From positions 1-14,969 of the forward strand of contig JAMOMD010000067.1 in NCBI GenBank assembly GCA_027068725.1: a stretch of DNA of 14,969 nt. The letters are read 5' to 3'. Origin of the DNA: Thermoproteales archaeon (GTDB lineage: Archaea; Thermoproteota; Thermoprotei; Thermoproteales; Thermocladiaceae). Shown one piece after another: positions 7,060-14,369 of this stretch. Under the pieces are notes generated by a model, which did no database searches, had not been told where the DNA came from, and saw nothing but the letters and a program-made list of their open reading frames with translations. The translations under genes and the position numbers were made by a program. How positions within the stretch are numbered: position 1 is the stretch's first letter; each line of letters starts with the position of its first letter.

Positions 7060-9483
7060 ATGGCCGCCATCTTGGAACTGCATCTAGAGAACGTCAAGTC
7101 CATAGTATCAGGACGTGCTAAGTTCACGGAGGGTGTAAATTTCATATATGGCCCAAATGGCGCAGGTAAATCGTCGATTCTTGACGCCCTCGCATTTGCT
7201 CTATTTGGCACAGACTGGCTGAAGAGAGTAAGACTGAGACTAAGCGATCTTGTACGTGTACATACTAGAACTGCGATTTTTCGAGTAAAGGTACGTGGAG
7301 TAGATGGTAAGGTGTACATAATTCAGAGAGCAATAACACCTGAAAAGACAATCGAAGGAAGCACATACGTAGCTACCGAAGACGGCAAACGTCTAGCAAC
7401 AAGAGATAAGGAAGTAACACAGTACGTAGAGAAGATACTAGGAATACCTCTCAGCGTTTTCTGTGAACTTCTCTACATAAGACAGGGCGAGCTGCGAGAC
7501 ATTCTCGAAACATCAAGACGAACAGAGACAAAACTCGATAGAGTCCTTAAAATAGAGACACTTGACAAATTAAGGAATGATTACCTGAGAGAAGCAAGAA
7601 AACAGCTTGAAGCTCATATAAGAAGGCTCGAAGGAAAACTCACATATCTAAACCAAGAGTTATCAAAAAGAAAGAGAGAGCTTGAAGAACTCCTAAAAGA
7701 GAAGGAGAATTCAGGTAGAAGACTTGAGGAACTCTCTCTGAAATTGTCAGAAGTAGAGAAGAGAAAAAGGGAAATAGAGAAACAGCTTGAGAATTACAAG
7801 TCGATCGAGTCTAGAATTAGAGAGATAGAGGCATTAATAAATGTGAAATTGAGAGAAGCTAACGAAATCAGTAAGAGGATATCCGAGTTAGAGAGCATCT
7901 TATCTAAGAGAGAAGAATACGAGAGAAAAATTAAGGAAATAGAAAGAATAGAGAAAGAGGTTCAGAAATTACAGAGAGAAAAGGAAAATCTTTTAGAACT
8001 TAAGAGTCGTCTAGAGAGTGAACTAGAGTCCATAAAGAGTTCTAGACAGACATTGGACAAGATGTACAAAATTAGAGATTCTCTTGCTAAAGAGCTTGAA
8101 CGTATAAGGAAAGATATTTCGGAGCTTCAATCACTAAAGGATGAGCTTGAGAGACTTGATAAAGAAATTAAAGATTTAGAAATCAAGAAAGAGAAGTTAG
8201 AGAAGTATAGGGAAAAACTAAGTCAATATACTGCAATTGCTCAACGTTTAGAGGAAGAACTAAACCTGTTATCTCAGGCAGAGGGCGTATGTCCCTTATG
8301 TATGCGTGAGCTACCTCGTGAAAAAGCGCAGGAGCTGATGGAAAGAAAGCGTAGAGAGCTTGAGCAGACTTATGCTAAAATAGAGAAGTTGAAACAATTG
8401 ATTAAGAAATATGAGAAACAGACTTCTAAGCTCGAGGAGCTTAAGGAGAGATACTATACTATTAAAGAAAAGTTGAGTAGACTTGAAGAGCTTGAAAATA
8501 GAAAATTTGAAGTTGAACAGAGGCTAAGAGACATTGAGAACGAGATTACACGCATTGAAAATATTGTTAAATCAAAGGAGGATATACAAGTCAAGCTGAG
8601 TAAAGTACAGGATAAGCTGAATAAGATAGAAAGCATGCTAAGTTCTTACGAAAAAGCATTAGAAGAGAAAGAGAAGATTCTTCAGAAGTTAAGTGAGATA
8701 AGACAAGCTGAGGCCGAGCTATCTGAGCTAAGGAGTAAACTATCGGCCATAAATGAAGAACTGAATCTATTACAGAAAGAGTACTCTAGACTTAGTTTAG
8801 AGTATTCTAAGGTCAAGGAAATAGAAGAAGAGTATTCCAAAGTTTGTGAAGTAGAGACTACTCTGAGAGATGAGATTAGCCAGTTATCTGGTAGATTGAA
8901 AGCTATAGATTCTCAGATTGAGAAGCTTAGACTAGATATTGAGAGTAAGGTTAGCGAGAAGAAAAGTATAGAGGAAGAAATTAGTAAGTATGTTTCTGCA
9001 TATAGGTTTGTGTCTAAGCTTATGGATGTTATTGAGAAAGTTAAGCCTGTTGTTAGAAAGATTTTCATAGAGCTTCTTAATCAGGAGCTTAACTACATGT
9101 TTCTTGAGGTTTGTCATAAGTCCGCGTTTGTTTCTATTAGAGTTACAGAGGATTACGAGATTTATGTTAAGAGAAGAGATGGTGTAGAGTTGAGTGTTGA
9201 TGCATTATCGATTGGTGAGAAGAACCTTGTAGCTCTCTTGTTTAGGTACGCTTTAGCTAAGGTTGTGCTTGGTCATATACCATTCCTAATTCTTGATGAG
9301 CCTACAGAGCATCTTGATGATGAACACAGAAGGAGGATAGCACAGTGGCTTAAGGATATATCTACTGATGTTGATATGATAATAATAACAAGTCACGTGG
9401 ATGCATTTGAGACTGTTGCTGATAATATTATCAGGGTTGAGTTCATCAACGAGAAGGGAGAGTCAACCTTCAGAAACACTTAA
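7060..9483 (+). CDS. rad50: Rad50 DNA double-strand break repair ATPase
   Basis: This 807-residue SMC-like ATPase is the partner of Mre11. The N-terminal lobe has Walker A GPNGAGKSS (Lys37) and the Q-loop RQGEL (Gln142). Two long charged coiled-coil arms (about 170-400 and 425-650) flank the zinc hook CPLC at Cys411-Cys414, through which two Rad50 molecules join. The C-terminal lobe carries the ABC signature LSIGEKN (716-722), Walker B FLILDEPTEHLDDE (Asp746, Glu747) and the switch His779 in TSH. Every expected element is intact, and the length is typical for short-armed archaeal Rad50. It begins 5 bases after mre11 without an obvious Shine-Dalgarno, so translational coupling is likely. Third-position base use changes along the gene, becoming richer in T toward the 3' end. 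Confidence 0.97.
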   Translation: MAAILELHLENVKSIVSGRAKFTEGVNFIYGPNGAGKSSILDALAFALFGTDWLKRVRLRLSDLVRVHTRTAIFRVKVRGVDGKVYIIQRAITPEKTIEGSTYVATEDGKRLATRDKEVTQYVEKILGIPLSVFCELLYIRQGELRDILETSRRTETKLDRVLKIETLDKLRNDYLREARKQLEAHIRRLEGKLTYLNQELSKRKRELEELLKEKENSGRRLEELSLKLSEVEKRKREIEKQLENYKSIESRIREIEALINVKLREANEISKRISELESILSKREEYERKIKEIERIEKEVQKLQREKENLLELKSRLESELESIKSSRQTLDKMYKIRDSLAKELERIRKDISELQSLKDELERLDKEIKDLEIKKEKLEKYREKLSQYTAIAQRLEEELNLLSQAEGVCPLCMRELPREKAQELMERKRRELEQTYAKIEKLKQLIKKYEKQTSKLEELKERYYTIKEKLSRLEELENRKFEVEQRLRDIENEITRIENIVKSKEDIQVKLSKVQDKLNKIESMLSSYEKALEEKEKILQKLSEIRQAEAELSELRSKLSAINEELNLLQKEYSRLSLEYSKVKEIEEEYSKVCEVETTLRDEISQLSGRLKAIDSQIEKLRLDIESKVSEKKSIEEEISKYVSAYRFVSKLMDVIEKVKPVVRKIFIELLNQELNYMFLEVCHKSAFVSIRVTEDYEIYVKRRDGVELSVDALSIGEKNLVALLFRYALAKVVLGHIPFLILDEPTEHLDDEHRRRIAQWLKDISTDVDMIIITSHVDAFETVADNIIRVEFINEKGESTFRNT

Positions 9484-9511
9484 CACATCTCGAGCTTAGA
9501 GTCTAGTTTAC

Positions 9512-10888
9512 GTGAAATTTGGTCTAGTAATAGCTGGATACGACCCTACCTCAAGTGCTGGAGTTGTGCTAGATGCACTAACGTTCAGGATGCTTGGAAT
9601 ATATCCTCTAACTGTAGTAACTACACTCACTGTACAGACTCCAAACAAGGTTCAGCGTGTCGTAACTGTTGATCCTCAGTATGTTGACGAGACACTTGAC
9701 ACTTTGACTAGGCATTTCAAGGTAGAGGCTGTGAAGATAGGTGTTCTTGGAAGTGCTGAGATTGCTAATGTAGTTGCTAACTATATTGAGAACATTGAAG
9801 CTCCCATAGTTCTGGACCCTGTCATACGTGCAGGAGATGGAACACTACTCACAGATCCAGCCACGCTTAAGGTAATTGAAGATAGAATTCTACCACGCTG
9901 CACAGTCGTTACACCAAACATACATGAGGCCGAGATACTGGCAGAGCTCGAGATTAGGACTGTGGACGATATGAAACATGCTGCTGAGACAATAGCGAAG
10001 AAGTATGGTATTGAACACGTGCTGATAAAGGGTGGTCATCTTCCACAGGGGGAGTTCATTATGGATGTACTATACGATAGAGGTAATGTGTACGTATTCT
10101 CTTCACGTAGAATTAACACGAAGGATGTACATGGAACAGGATGTGTACTATCGTCAGCTCTTGCCGCATTCCTAGCACAGGGATACGATGTTCCATCAGC
10201 CGTGCGAGAGGCAAGGAAGATCGTCGAGCACAACATTGCCTTCAGCATAGACGTTGGCTATGAGAGAAACCTGTCCAACGTCTTCTCGTACATCGATCTC
10301 GAGCTAGAACGATGTAGAGTCATTAGAAAACTCAAGGAAGCACTCGAGATACTCGAGGCAAGTAGTCAGTACGTTGTTGATCTAATTCCTGAAGTAAGGT
10401 CAAACATAGCCTATGCTCTGCCAGCAACATACGTGCGTGGTCTAGAGGATGTTGCTGGCGTACCTGGTAGAATAACAGCAATTGATAAGAAAATAGTCTA
10501 CTTCTCGGAGCCCAAGTTTGGTGCTTCTAAGCACCTGGGTAGGGCAATCCTGACGATGATGAAGTACTTCCCAAGCATTAGAGCATGCATGAACATAAAG
10601 TATGAACCAGAGCTCGTGGAGATAGCTAAGAAGCTCGGATTCCGAGTCGCCTTCTTTGACAGGAGAGAAGAACCTGAAGAGATTAAGCATGTCGAAGGAC
10701 GAACAATGCAGTGGGGAATTGAACGAGCAGTACGTGAACTTAAGGAACCTCCAGACATTGTGTATGACCTAGGAGACTGGGGTAAGGAGCCCCAAATACG
10801 AGTATTCGGAAAAGATCCAGTGGAAGTAGTGTACAAGGTAATTAGGCTAGGAATCGAATATCTAAAACTAAAAGAAAGACAAATCTGA
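9512..10888 (+). CDS. thiDN: ThiD-ThiN fusion: HMP-phosphate kinase and thiamine-phosphate synthase
   Basis: This 458-residue protein joins two steps of thiamine synthesis. Residues 1-265 are a ThiD ribokinase-fold enzyme that phosphorylates hydroxymethylpyrimidine (phosphate): IAGYDPTSSAGVVLD near the start, VKIGVLGS, LDPVIRAGDGT, VVTPNIHEAEIL and the catalytic loop HGTGCVLSSALAAF (Cys211). Residues 270-458 are a ThiN domain, the archaeal replacement for ThiE, which condenses the pyrimidine and thiazole phosphates. It contains SNIAYALPATYVRGLEDVAG and VPGRI (Arg320), then FGASKHLGRA (His341). This Arg and His are the conserved ThiN residues linked to synthase activity in fused archaeal enzymes, as far as I recall. 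The start is GTG at 9512, set by the ThiD N-terminus, 28 bp after rad50, so co-transcription with the repair genes is plausible though functionally unrelated. Confidence 0.94.
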   Translation: MKFGLVIAGYDPTSSAGVVLDALTFRMLGIYPLTVVTTLTVQTPNKVQRVVTVDPQYVDETLDTLTRHFKVEAVKIGVLGSAEIANVVANYIENIEAPIVLDPVIRAGDGTLLTDPATLKVIEDRILPRCTVVTPNIHEAEILAELEIRTVDDMKHAAETIAKKYGIEHVLIKGGHLPQGEFIMDVLYDRGNVYVFSSRRINTKDVHGTGCVLSSALAAFLAQGYDVPSAVREARKIVEHNIAFSIDVGYERNLSNVFSYIDLELERCRVIRKLKEALEILEASSQYVVDLIPEVRSNIAYALPATYVRGLEDVAGVPGRITAIDKKIVYFSEPKFGASKHLGRAILTMMKYFPSIRACMNIKYEPELVEIAKKLGFRVAFFDRREEPEEIKHVEGRTMQWGIERAVRELKEPPDIVYDLGDWGKEPQIRVFGKDPVEVVYKVIRLGIEYLKLKERQI

Positions 10889-10906
10889 ACTTGTACTAGT
10901 ACCTTA

Positions 10907-11641
10907 CTAAATTCTTGATATTGTCTCCAGTACTACGGGTACAACATCTTCATAAAACTTATTTATGATATCTGAAGTCGGTATCTCACTCTCTTCAGGA
11001 TTAACGAGACTATTTGATACTAACAGCACAGCAGCCGTTCTCACATTTCTTAACACACCTATCGTAAAGAGAGTTGCACACTCCATTTCAATTGATATAA
11101 AACCCAGCTTTGAGAGTCTTCTAGCTAGGTCAGGATTCTCTACATAAAACATGTCGTTACTTATAACATTTCCAAGCACTATTTTCCTACCTGTTGAAAG
11201 TTTTTCTTTAAGACTATTGTAAATCTTCAGAGTAAGTTCTAGATCAGGAACGGACGGCACATACACCTTCTCTGTGAGCTCAAGCACAGGGCTTGTGTCA
11301 AAGTAACCTGCAGCTCGAGCAACAACAATGTCTCCTCTCCTGAGATCAGGAATAAGTGCGCCCGTTGTTCCCATTCTGACCATTATCTTGACGCCTAGCA
11401 TCACGAGCTCCTCGAATACTATCGCTGCTGATGGAGCACCAACTCCATGACATGCAACAGATATTCTAGCGTCTCCGTACTTTCCTGTAAAGAGTAGGAA
11501 GCCTCTGTGCGTGTTTACAGTTTCGGCTTTCTCAAGGAATTTCTCTGCTATGAATCTTGCTCTGTCGGGATCTCCTACTACAATTGCTCTATCAGCAACT
11601 TTTTCAGGTTCTGCCTTTATGTGTATGGGCTTTCTGTACAT
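10907..11641 (-). CDS. Nucleoside phosphorylase of the PNP/UDP family, MTA-phosphorylase-I-like
   Basis: This 244-residue protein belongs to the hexameric purine nucleoside/uridine phosphorylase family and resembles Sulfolobus 5'-methylthioadenosine phosphorylase I along its length. Markers are VVGDPDRAR (phosphate loop), THRGFLLFTGKY (Arg46), CHGVGAPSAAIVFEEL, RMGTTGALIP (Arg89) and the ribose-binding IEMECATLF (Glu185-Glu187). Such enzymes cleave nucleosides with phosphate, releasing the base for salvage. At the position of the purine-recognising Asp of PNP/MTAP (VSD), this protein has VSN (Asn210) followed by an EIP segment as in uridine phosphorylase. It lacks the FYPGQ-x-R uracil motif, so the substrate is uncertain. 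The gene starts 17 bp after an upstream ribbon-helix-helix gene and ends 18 bp from convergent thiDN. Confidence 0.88.
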   Translation of the reverse strand: MYRKPIHIKAEPEKVADRAIVVGDPDRARFIAEKFLEKAETVNTHRGFLLFTGKYGDARISVACHGVGAPSAAIVFEELVMLGVKIMVRMGTTGALIPDLRRGDIVVARAAGYFDTSPVLELTEKVYVPSVPDLELTLKIYNSLKEKLSTGRKIVLGNVISNDMFYVENPDLARRLSKLGFISIEMECATLFTIGVLRNVRTAAVLLVSNSLVNPEESEIPTSDIINKFYEDVVPVVLETISRI

Positions 11642-11658
11642 TGACTTGGGCTTCTGCT

Positions 11659-12105
11659 CTAGGACTCTTTTGGCACTATCCTATGAACTAGCCTACACTT
11701 AGACGCTACCAATAACACAGACAACGTCTTAGGTACAACAACCTTGTCAACCTTTACAATTTCGTACACCTTATCTCTAAACACGTCTTCGGTCACATCA
11801 TCTGCAAATACTAGTTCTCTAAGATCCTTGAACACGACCTTCTTTGGTGCTAGCTCAAGATCCTTCTTGCTAACGACTATAGAATCAACTCCTGATATTA
11901 CAATAACATCTCCAGACCTTGAGAGAGCCTCAATCTGAGACTCAATTGCTTTATGTATAGCCTCGAGAGTCATTATGTATCTCCTAAGCGCCTCATTCAC
12001 AAGCTCGCCTATCGTTATTCCAAGCTCTCTAGCAAGCTTGAGCGCTCTCTCGTATACTGGTGTACTTATTCCACGTATGGTTATTATCTTGCGCTCCTCT
12101 GTCAT
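11659..12105 (-). CDS. Ribbon-helix-helix DNA-binding protein with unknown C-terminal domain
   Basis: This 148-residue protein begins with a ribbon-helix-helix pattern: a short strand KIITIRG (6-12), a helix at 14-29 (TPVYERALKLAREL), a turn at GI, and a helix from about 32 to 47 (IGELVNEALRRYI). These are features of MetJ/Arc-type dimeric DNA binders. A linker helix (about 48-62) leads to an alpha/beta region of about 85 residues that I do not recognise, with strands such as DVIVISGVDSIVVS and KVVVPKTLSVLLVAS. This could be a ligand or oligomerisation domain. I chose ATG 12105 over the upstream ATG 12126 because a TATA-like box at 12131-12140 fits the former and not the latter. It precedes the phosphorylase by 17 bp and is divergent from aroA, so it may regulate one or both. 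Confidence 0.75.
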   Translation of the reverse strand: MTEERKIITIRGISTPVYERALKLARELGITIGELVNEALRRYIMTLEAIHKAIESQIEALSRSGDVIVISGVDSIVVSKKDLELAPKKVVFKDLRELVFADDVTEDVFRDKVYEIVKVDKVVVPKTLSVLLVASKCRLVHRIVPKES

Positions 12106-12130
12106 ACCTGTATTACAGTGATTCACAGAT

Positions 12131-12140
12131 AGTTAATAGA
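12131..12140 (-). promoter_or_regulatory. TATA-like box for the ribbon-helix-helix/phosphorylase pair
   Basis: On the minus strand the element is TCTATTAACT, centred about 30 bp before the ATG at 12105. This predicts a leader of only a few bases. It lies only about 9 bp from the alternative ATG 12126, which argues against that start. Confidence 0.45.
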
Positions 12141-12187
12141 ATTACTCCGTCAACAGCCATCCTCAATACCATAACCTTATTGACCTA

Positions 12188-12197
12188 CCTTAAAGAA
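12188..12197 (+). promoter_or_regulatory. Weak TATA-like element for aroA
   Basis: CCTTAAAGAA is centred about 22 bp before the aroA ATG at 12214, a little close for a standard archaeal TATA box. A second candidate, CTTATTG at 12176-12182, is about 35 bp away. One of them presumably serves aroA, since the upstream gene is divergent. The 108-bp gap between 12105 and 12214 also holds the divergent promoter and could hold a binding site for the ribbon-helix-helix protein. Confidence 0.3.
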
Positions 12198-12213
12198 AGC
12201 TAATCGAGCACTC

Positions 12214-13521
12214 ATGCTAGTTCTATTATCCAGATCACAGATATATGGAGAAATAAGAGCACCATCATCGAAGAGTGTTGCACAGAGACTCTTCCTAGCG
12301 TCCGCATTAGCTGCTCCTGGAACAGTAAAGGTAGGAAACGTCCTGCTAAGTGATGACGTCCGTGCAAGTCTAAGATTTGCAGAAGCTCTCGGCATATCTG
12401 TAGAACTGAACGAGAATAAGAGAACAGTAACTCTGGAGATTCCTGATGAGAAGAGTGTCAAGACGAATGTCGTGGATTTAGGTGACAGTGGGACAGCATA
12501 CAGGATTGCACTAGGCATAGCTGCAACACTTAACACAGAGATAACCTTAGAGTGTGGAAGAACTCTCAGAAGAAGACCAATTGGAGAACTTGTAAATGCT
12601 CTACACAAGCTAGGAGCCAAGGTCAGATACCTAGAGAAAGAAGGTTATCCCCCAGTCACAATTAGAGGTCCAATAAGAGGTGGAAAGATAGAGATTTCAG
12701 GAAGCATAAGCAGCCAGTTCGTATCCGCACTCATATATGCAGGAATTGGAAGTAGAGACGGTCTTGAAATACATGTTAAGCCGCCTATCGTATCAAAACC
12801 GTACATAGACCTCACTGTAAGAATATTGAAAAAATTCAAGGCTGATGTAGACTTAGAAGATCTCGAAGATGAAGGATTAATAATATATGCATATCCTTCA
12901 GAGATAAAGTTATCAGATATCGATATTCCAGGTGATTATGCTCTAAGTGCATTCATAATGGCTATTGCTGCAGTATCCGGAGATAAGGTTGTTATAAGAG
13001 GCTTCGATAGATCACTAAACCCTGTTGATTATGAGATAGTTGAGATATTCAAAGAGATGGATGTTAGAATAAGAGCTTTCGGCGATATAGTATACGTTGA
13101 AGAAACACCAGACATATCGCCTATTGAGATATCTCTCAAAGATAATCCTGACCTAGTGATGCCTGTTGCAGCTGTTGCAGCATTTGCCTCTGGAAGCTCA
13201 ACTATTAAGGACGTGAAGCATCTTATATACAAAGAGAGCAATAGGTTAGAAGAGATTAAGAGATGCCTTACAGAATTTAAAATCAATGTTGAAATAGACG
13301 AGAGAGAGGGCATTTTGAAGATATGTGGAACAAGACAGACAAGTCCTGCAAAGATAGAACTTCCTGATGATCATAGGATCGGAATGATGTGCAGTGTTCT
13401 AGGTCTAGCAACAGAGGGTCAGACAGTGCTCTCGAGAGCAGAATGTGTCAAGAAATCTTGGCCAACGTACTGGAGTGATCTAAAGGAGCTAGGTGCAAGT
13501 GTTGAGATACGTGAAGAGTAG
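12214..13521 (+). CDS. aroA: 5-enolpyruvylshikimate-3-phosphate synthase
   Basis: This 435-residue enzyme transfers enolpyruvate from PEP to shikimate-3-phosphate, the sixth step of the shikimate pathway. Motifs in order: EIRAPSSKSVAQRLFLAS (Lys20, Ser21, Arg25), GDSGTAYRI (90-98, PEP loop), LRRRPIGELVNALHKLGA, GSISSQFVSALIYAG, IPGDYALSAF (Asp241), NPDLVMPVAA (Asp313, the catalytic position), KESNRLEEI (Glu341, Arg344) and DDHRIGMM (387-388). All key acid and basic residues are present and the length is normal. The PEP loop has Asp-Ser instead of the bacterial Asn-Ala, and the usual Ser-Ser after IPGDY is Ala-Leu. Both look like lineage variation. The gene is followed 91 bp later by aroD, in the order common in crenarchaeal shikimate clusters. 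Confidence 0.96.
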   Translation: MLVLLSRSQIYGEIRAPSSKSVAQRLFLASALAAPGTVKVGNVLLSDDVRASLRFAEALGISVELNENKRTVTLEIPDEKSVKTNVVDLGDSGTAYRIALGIAATLNTEITLECGRTLRRRPIGELVNALHKLGAKVRYLEKEGYPPVTIRGPIRGGKIEISGSISSQFVSALIYAGIGSRDGLEIHVKPPIVSKPYIDLTVRILKKFKADVDLEDLEDEGLIIYAYPSEIKLSDIDIPGDYALSAFIMAIAAVSGDKVVIRGFDRSLNPVDYEIVEIFKEMDVRIRAFGDIVYVEETPDISPIEISLKDNPDLVMPVAAVAAFASGSSTIKDVKHLIYKESNRLEEIKRCLTEFKINVEIDEREGILKICGTRQTSPAKIELPDDHRIGMMCSVLGLATEGQTVLSRAECVKKSWPTYWSDLKELGASVEIREE

Positions 13522-13581
13522 ATTTTACATGTCTTAAAAACAGGACGTGTAGAATGCACAGGCGACACTGAGTACCCATTG

Positions 13582-13587
13582 TTTAAA
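13582..13587 (+). promoter_or_regulatory. TATA-like box for aroD
   Basis: TTTAAA is centred about 28 bp before the aroD ATG at 13613, in the 91-bp gap after aroA. Its spacing fits a leaderless aroD transcript, so aroD may have its own promoter in addition to any read-through from aroA. The TATATA closer to the ATG (about 13604) is too near to act as a promoter for this start. Confidence 0.5.
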
Positions 13588-13612
13588 CAGGTATCTAATC
13601 TACATATATCTA

Positions 13613-14341
13613 ATGAAGTTAAGAGAACTTCTATCGAGACAGCCATTCTTAATTGCGTGTTCAATACCTACACGTGATGTAGATACAGCAATAGAGAAGG
13701 CTGAGCTAGCGTATGAGCTAGGTGCCGACCTCGTGGAGTTCAGGATAGATTACCTGAACGTGATAAATTGCGAGGAATATGTCAATGCCGTTAATACGAT
13801 AGTGAAAAATTTTCCTAGACCAAAAATAATAACACTGAGAGAAGTGTCTGAAGGAGGGGTCAGAGAGATTGATCATAAAATAAAATTGAAAGTACTGAAA
13901 GAGCTGCAGAATATTGAGGGGACTTTCGTAGATATAGAGCTCGAGTTTTACACAAAGTTTGAACAGTATTTAAGAGACTTGAAGTATAGTGGGCTAATAA
14001 TATCAAAACATTACATATACGATAGACCAAGTGCTAGAGAGCTAGCATACGTGTACGATAGATCTAGATGTGTTCCTAATGTTGATCTCATTAAGGTAGC
14101 ATCAGTTGTCGCAGGTAAGCAGGATGTGCTGTTACTAATAGATTTTCTACTTACTCATCAGAGAGATGAACCACCTTACGTGACTGTACTACCTATGGGA
14201 AATGTTGCACATATTAGACTAGCCATGGCTCTTCTTGGGTCAAAACTAGTGTTCTGCTCACTTCAAGAAGCTACAGCACCGGGGCAGGCACCTTTAGACG
14301 TGTGCGTGAAATTGAAAGAAATTTTAAATAGAATTCTCTGA
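13613..14341 (+). CDS. aroD: Type I 3-dehydroquinate dehydratase
   Basis: This 242-residue TIM-barrel enzyme dehydrates 3-dehydroquinate to 3-dehydroshikimate, the third shikimate step, through a lysine Schiff base. Expected residues are visible: LVEFRIDYL (Glu42, Arg44), ITLREVSEGG (Arg76), ISKHYI (catalytic His133), IKVASV (Schiff-base Lys161), MGNVAHIRL (Arg202) and the substrate-covering loop TAPGQAPLDV (Gln225). The family usually has Gly and Ser-Arg in the MG..G..SR motif; here these are Ala-His and Ile-Arg, with the Arg kept. Length is typical for archaeal AroD. A TATA-like box at the leaderless distance supports ATG 13613. The gene lies downstream of aroA on the same strand and ends 26 bp from a convergent ferritin-like gene. 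Confidence 0.95.
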   Translation: MKLRELLSRQPFLIACSIPTRDVDTAIEKAELAYELGADLVEFRIDYLNVINCEEYVNAVNTIVKNFPRPKIITLREVSEGGVREIDHKIKLKVLKELQNIEGTFVDIELEFYTKFEQYLRDLKYSGLIISKHYIYDRPSARELAYVYDRSRCVPNVDLIKVASVVAGKQDVLLLIDFLLTHQRDEPPYVTVLPMGNVAHIRLAMALLGSKLVFCSLQEATAPGQAPLDVCVKLKEILNRIL

Positions 14342-14342
14342 G

Positions 14343-14369
14343 TTTTTCACACAATGTTCAACTATTTTT
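14343..14369 (+). terminator. Possible T-tract termination region after aroD
   Basis: Two runs of five T (14343-14347 and 14365-14369) follow the aroD stop, in and just past the 26-bp gap before the convergent gene. Archaeal RNA polymerase can terminate at short T tracts without a hairpin. The runs are short, so this is only a candidate. Confidence 0.3.

Noticed and set aside
10893..10902. Perfect 10-bp palindrome GTACTAGTAC in the 18-bp gap between convergent thiDN and the phosphorylase gene
   Set aside because: It is short, has no T tract or second copy, and palindromes of this size are expected by chance over 15 kb. It could be a weak termination hairpin, but nothing else supports it.
13527..13550. 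Imperfect inverted repeat (ACATGTC ... GACGTGT, 10-base loop) just after aroA
   Set aside because: A 7-bp stem with one G-U pair is too weak to call a terminator or riboswitch, and no T tract follows it.
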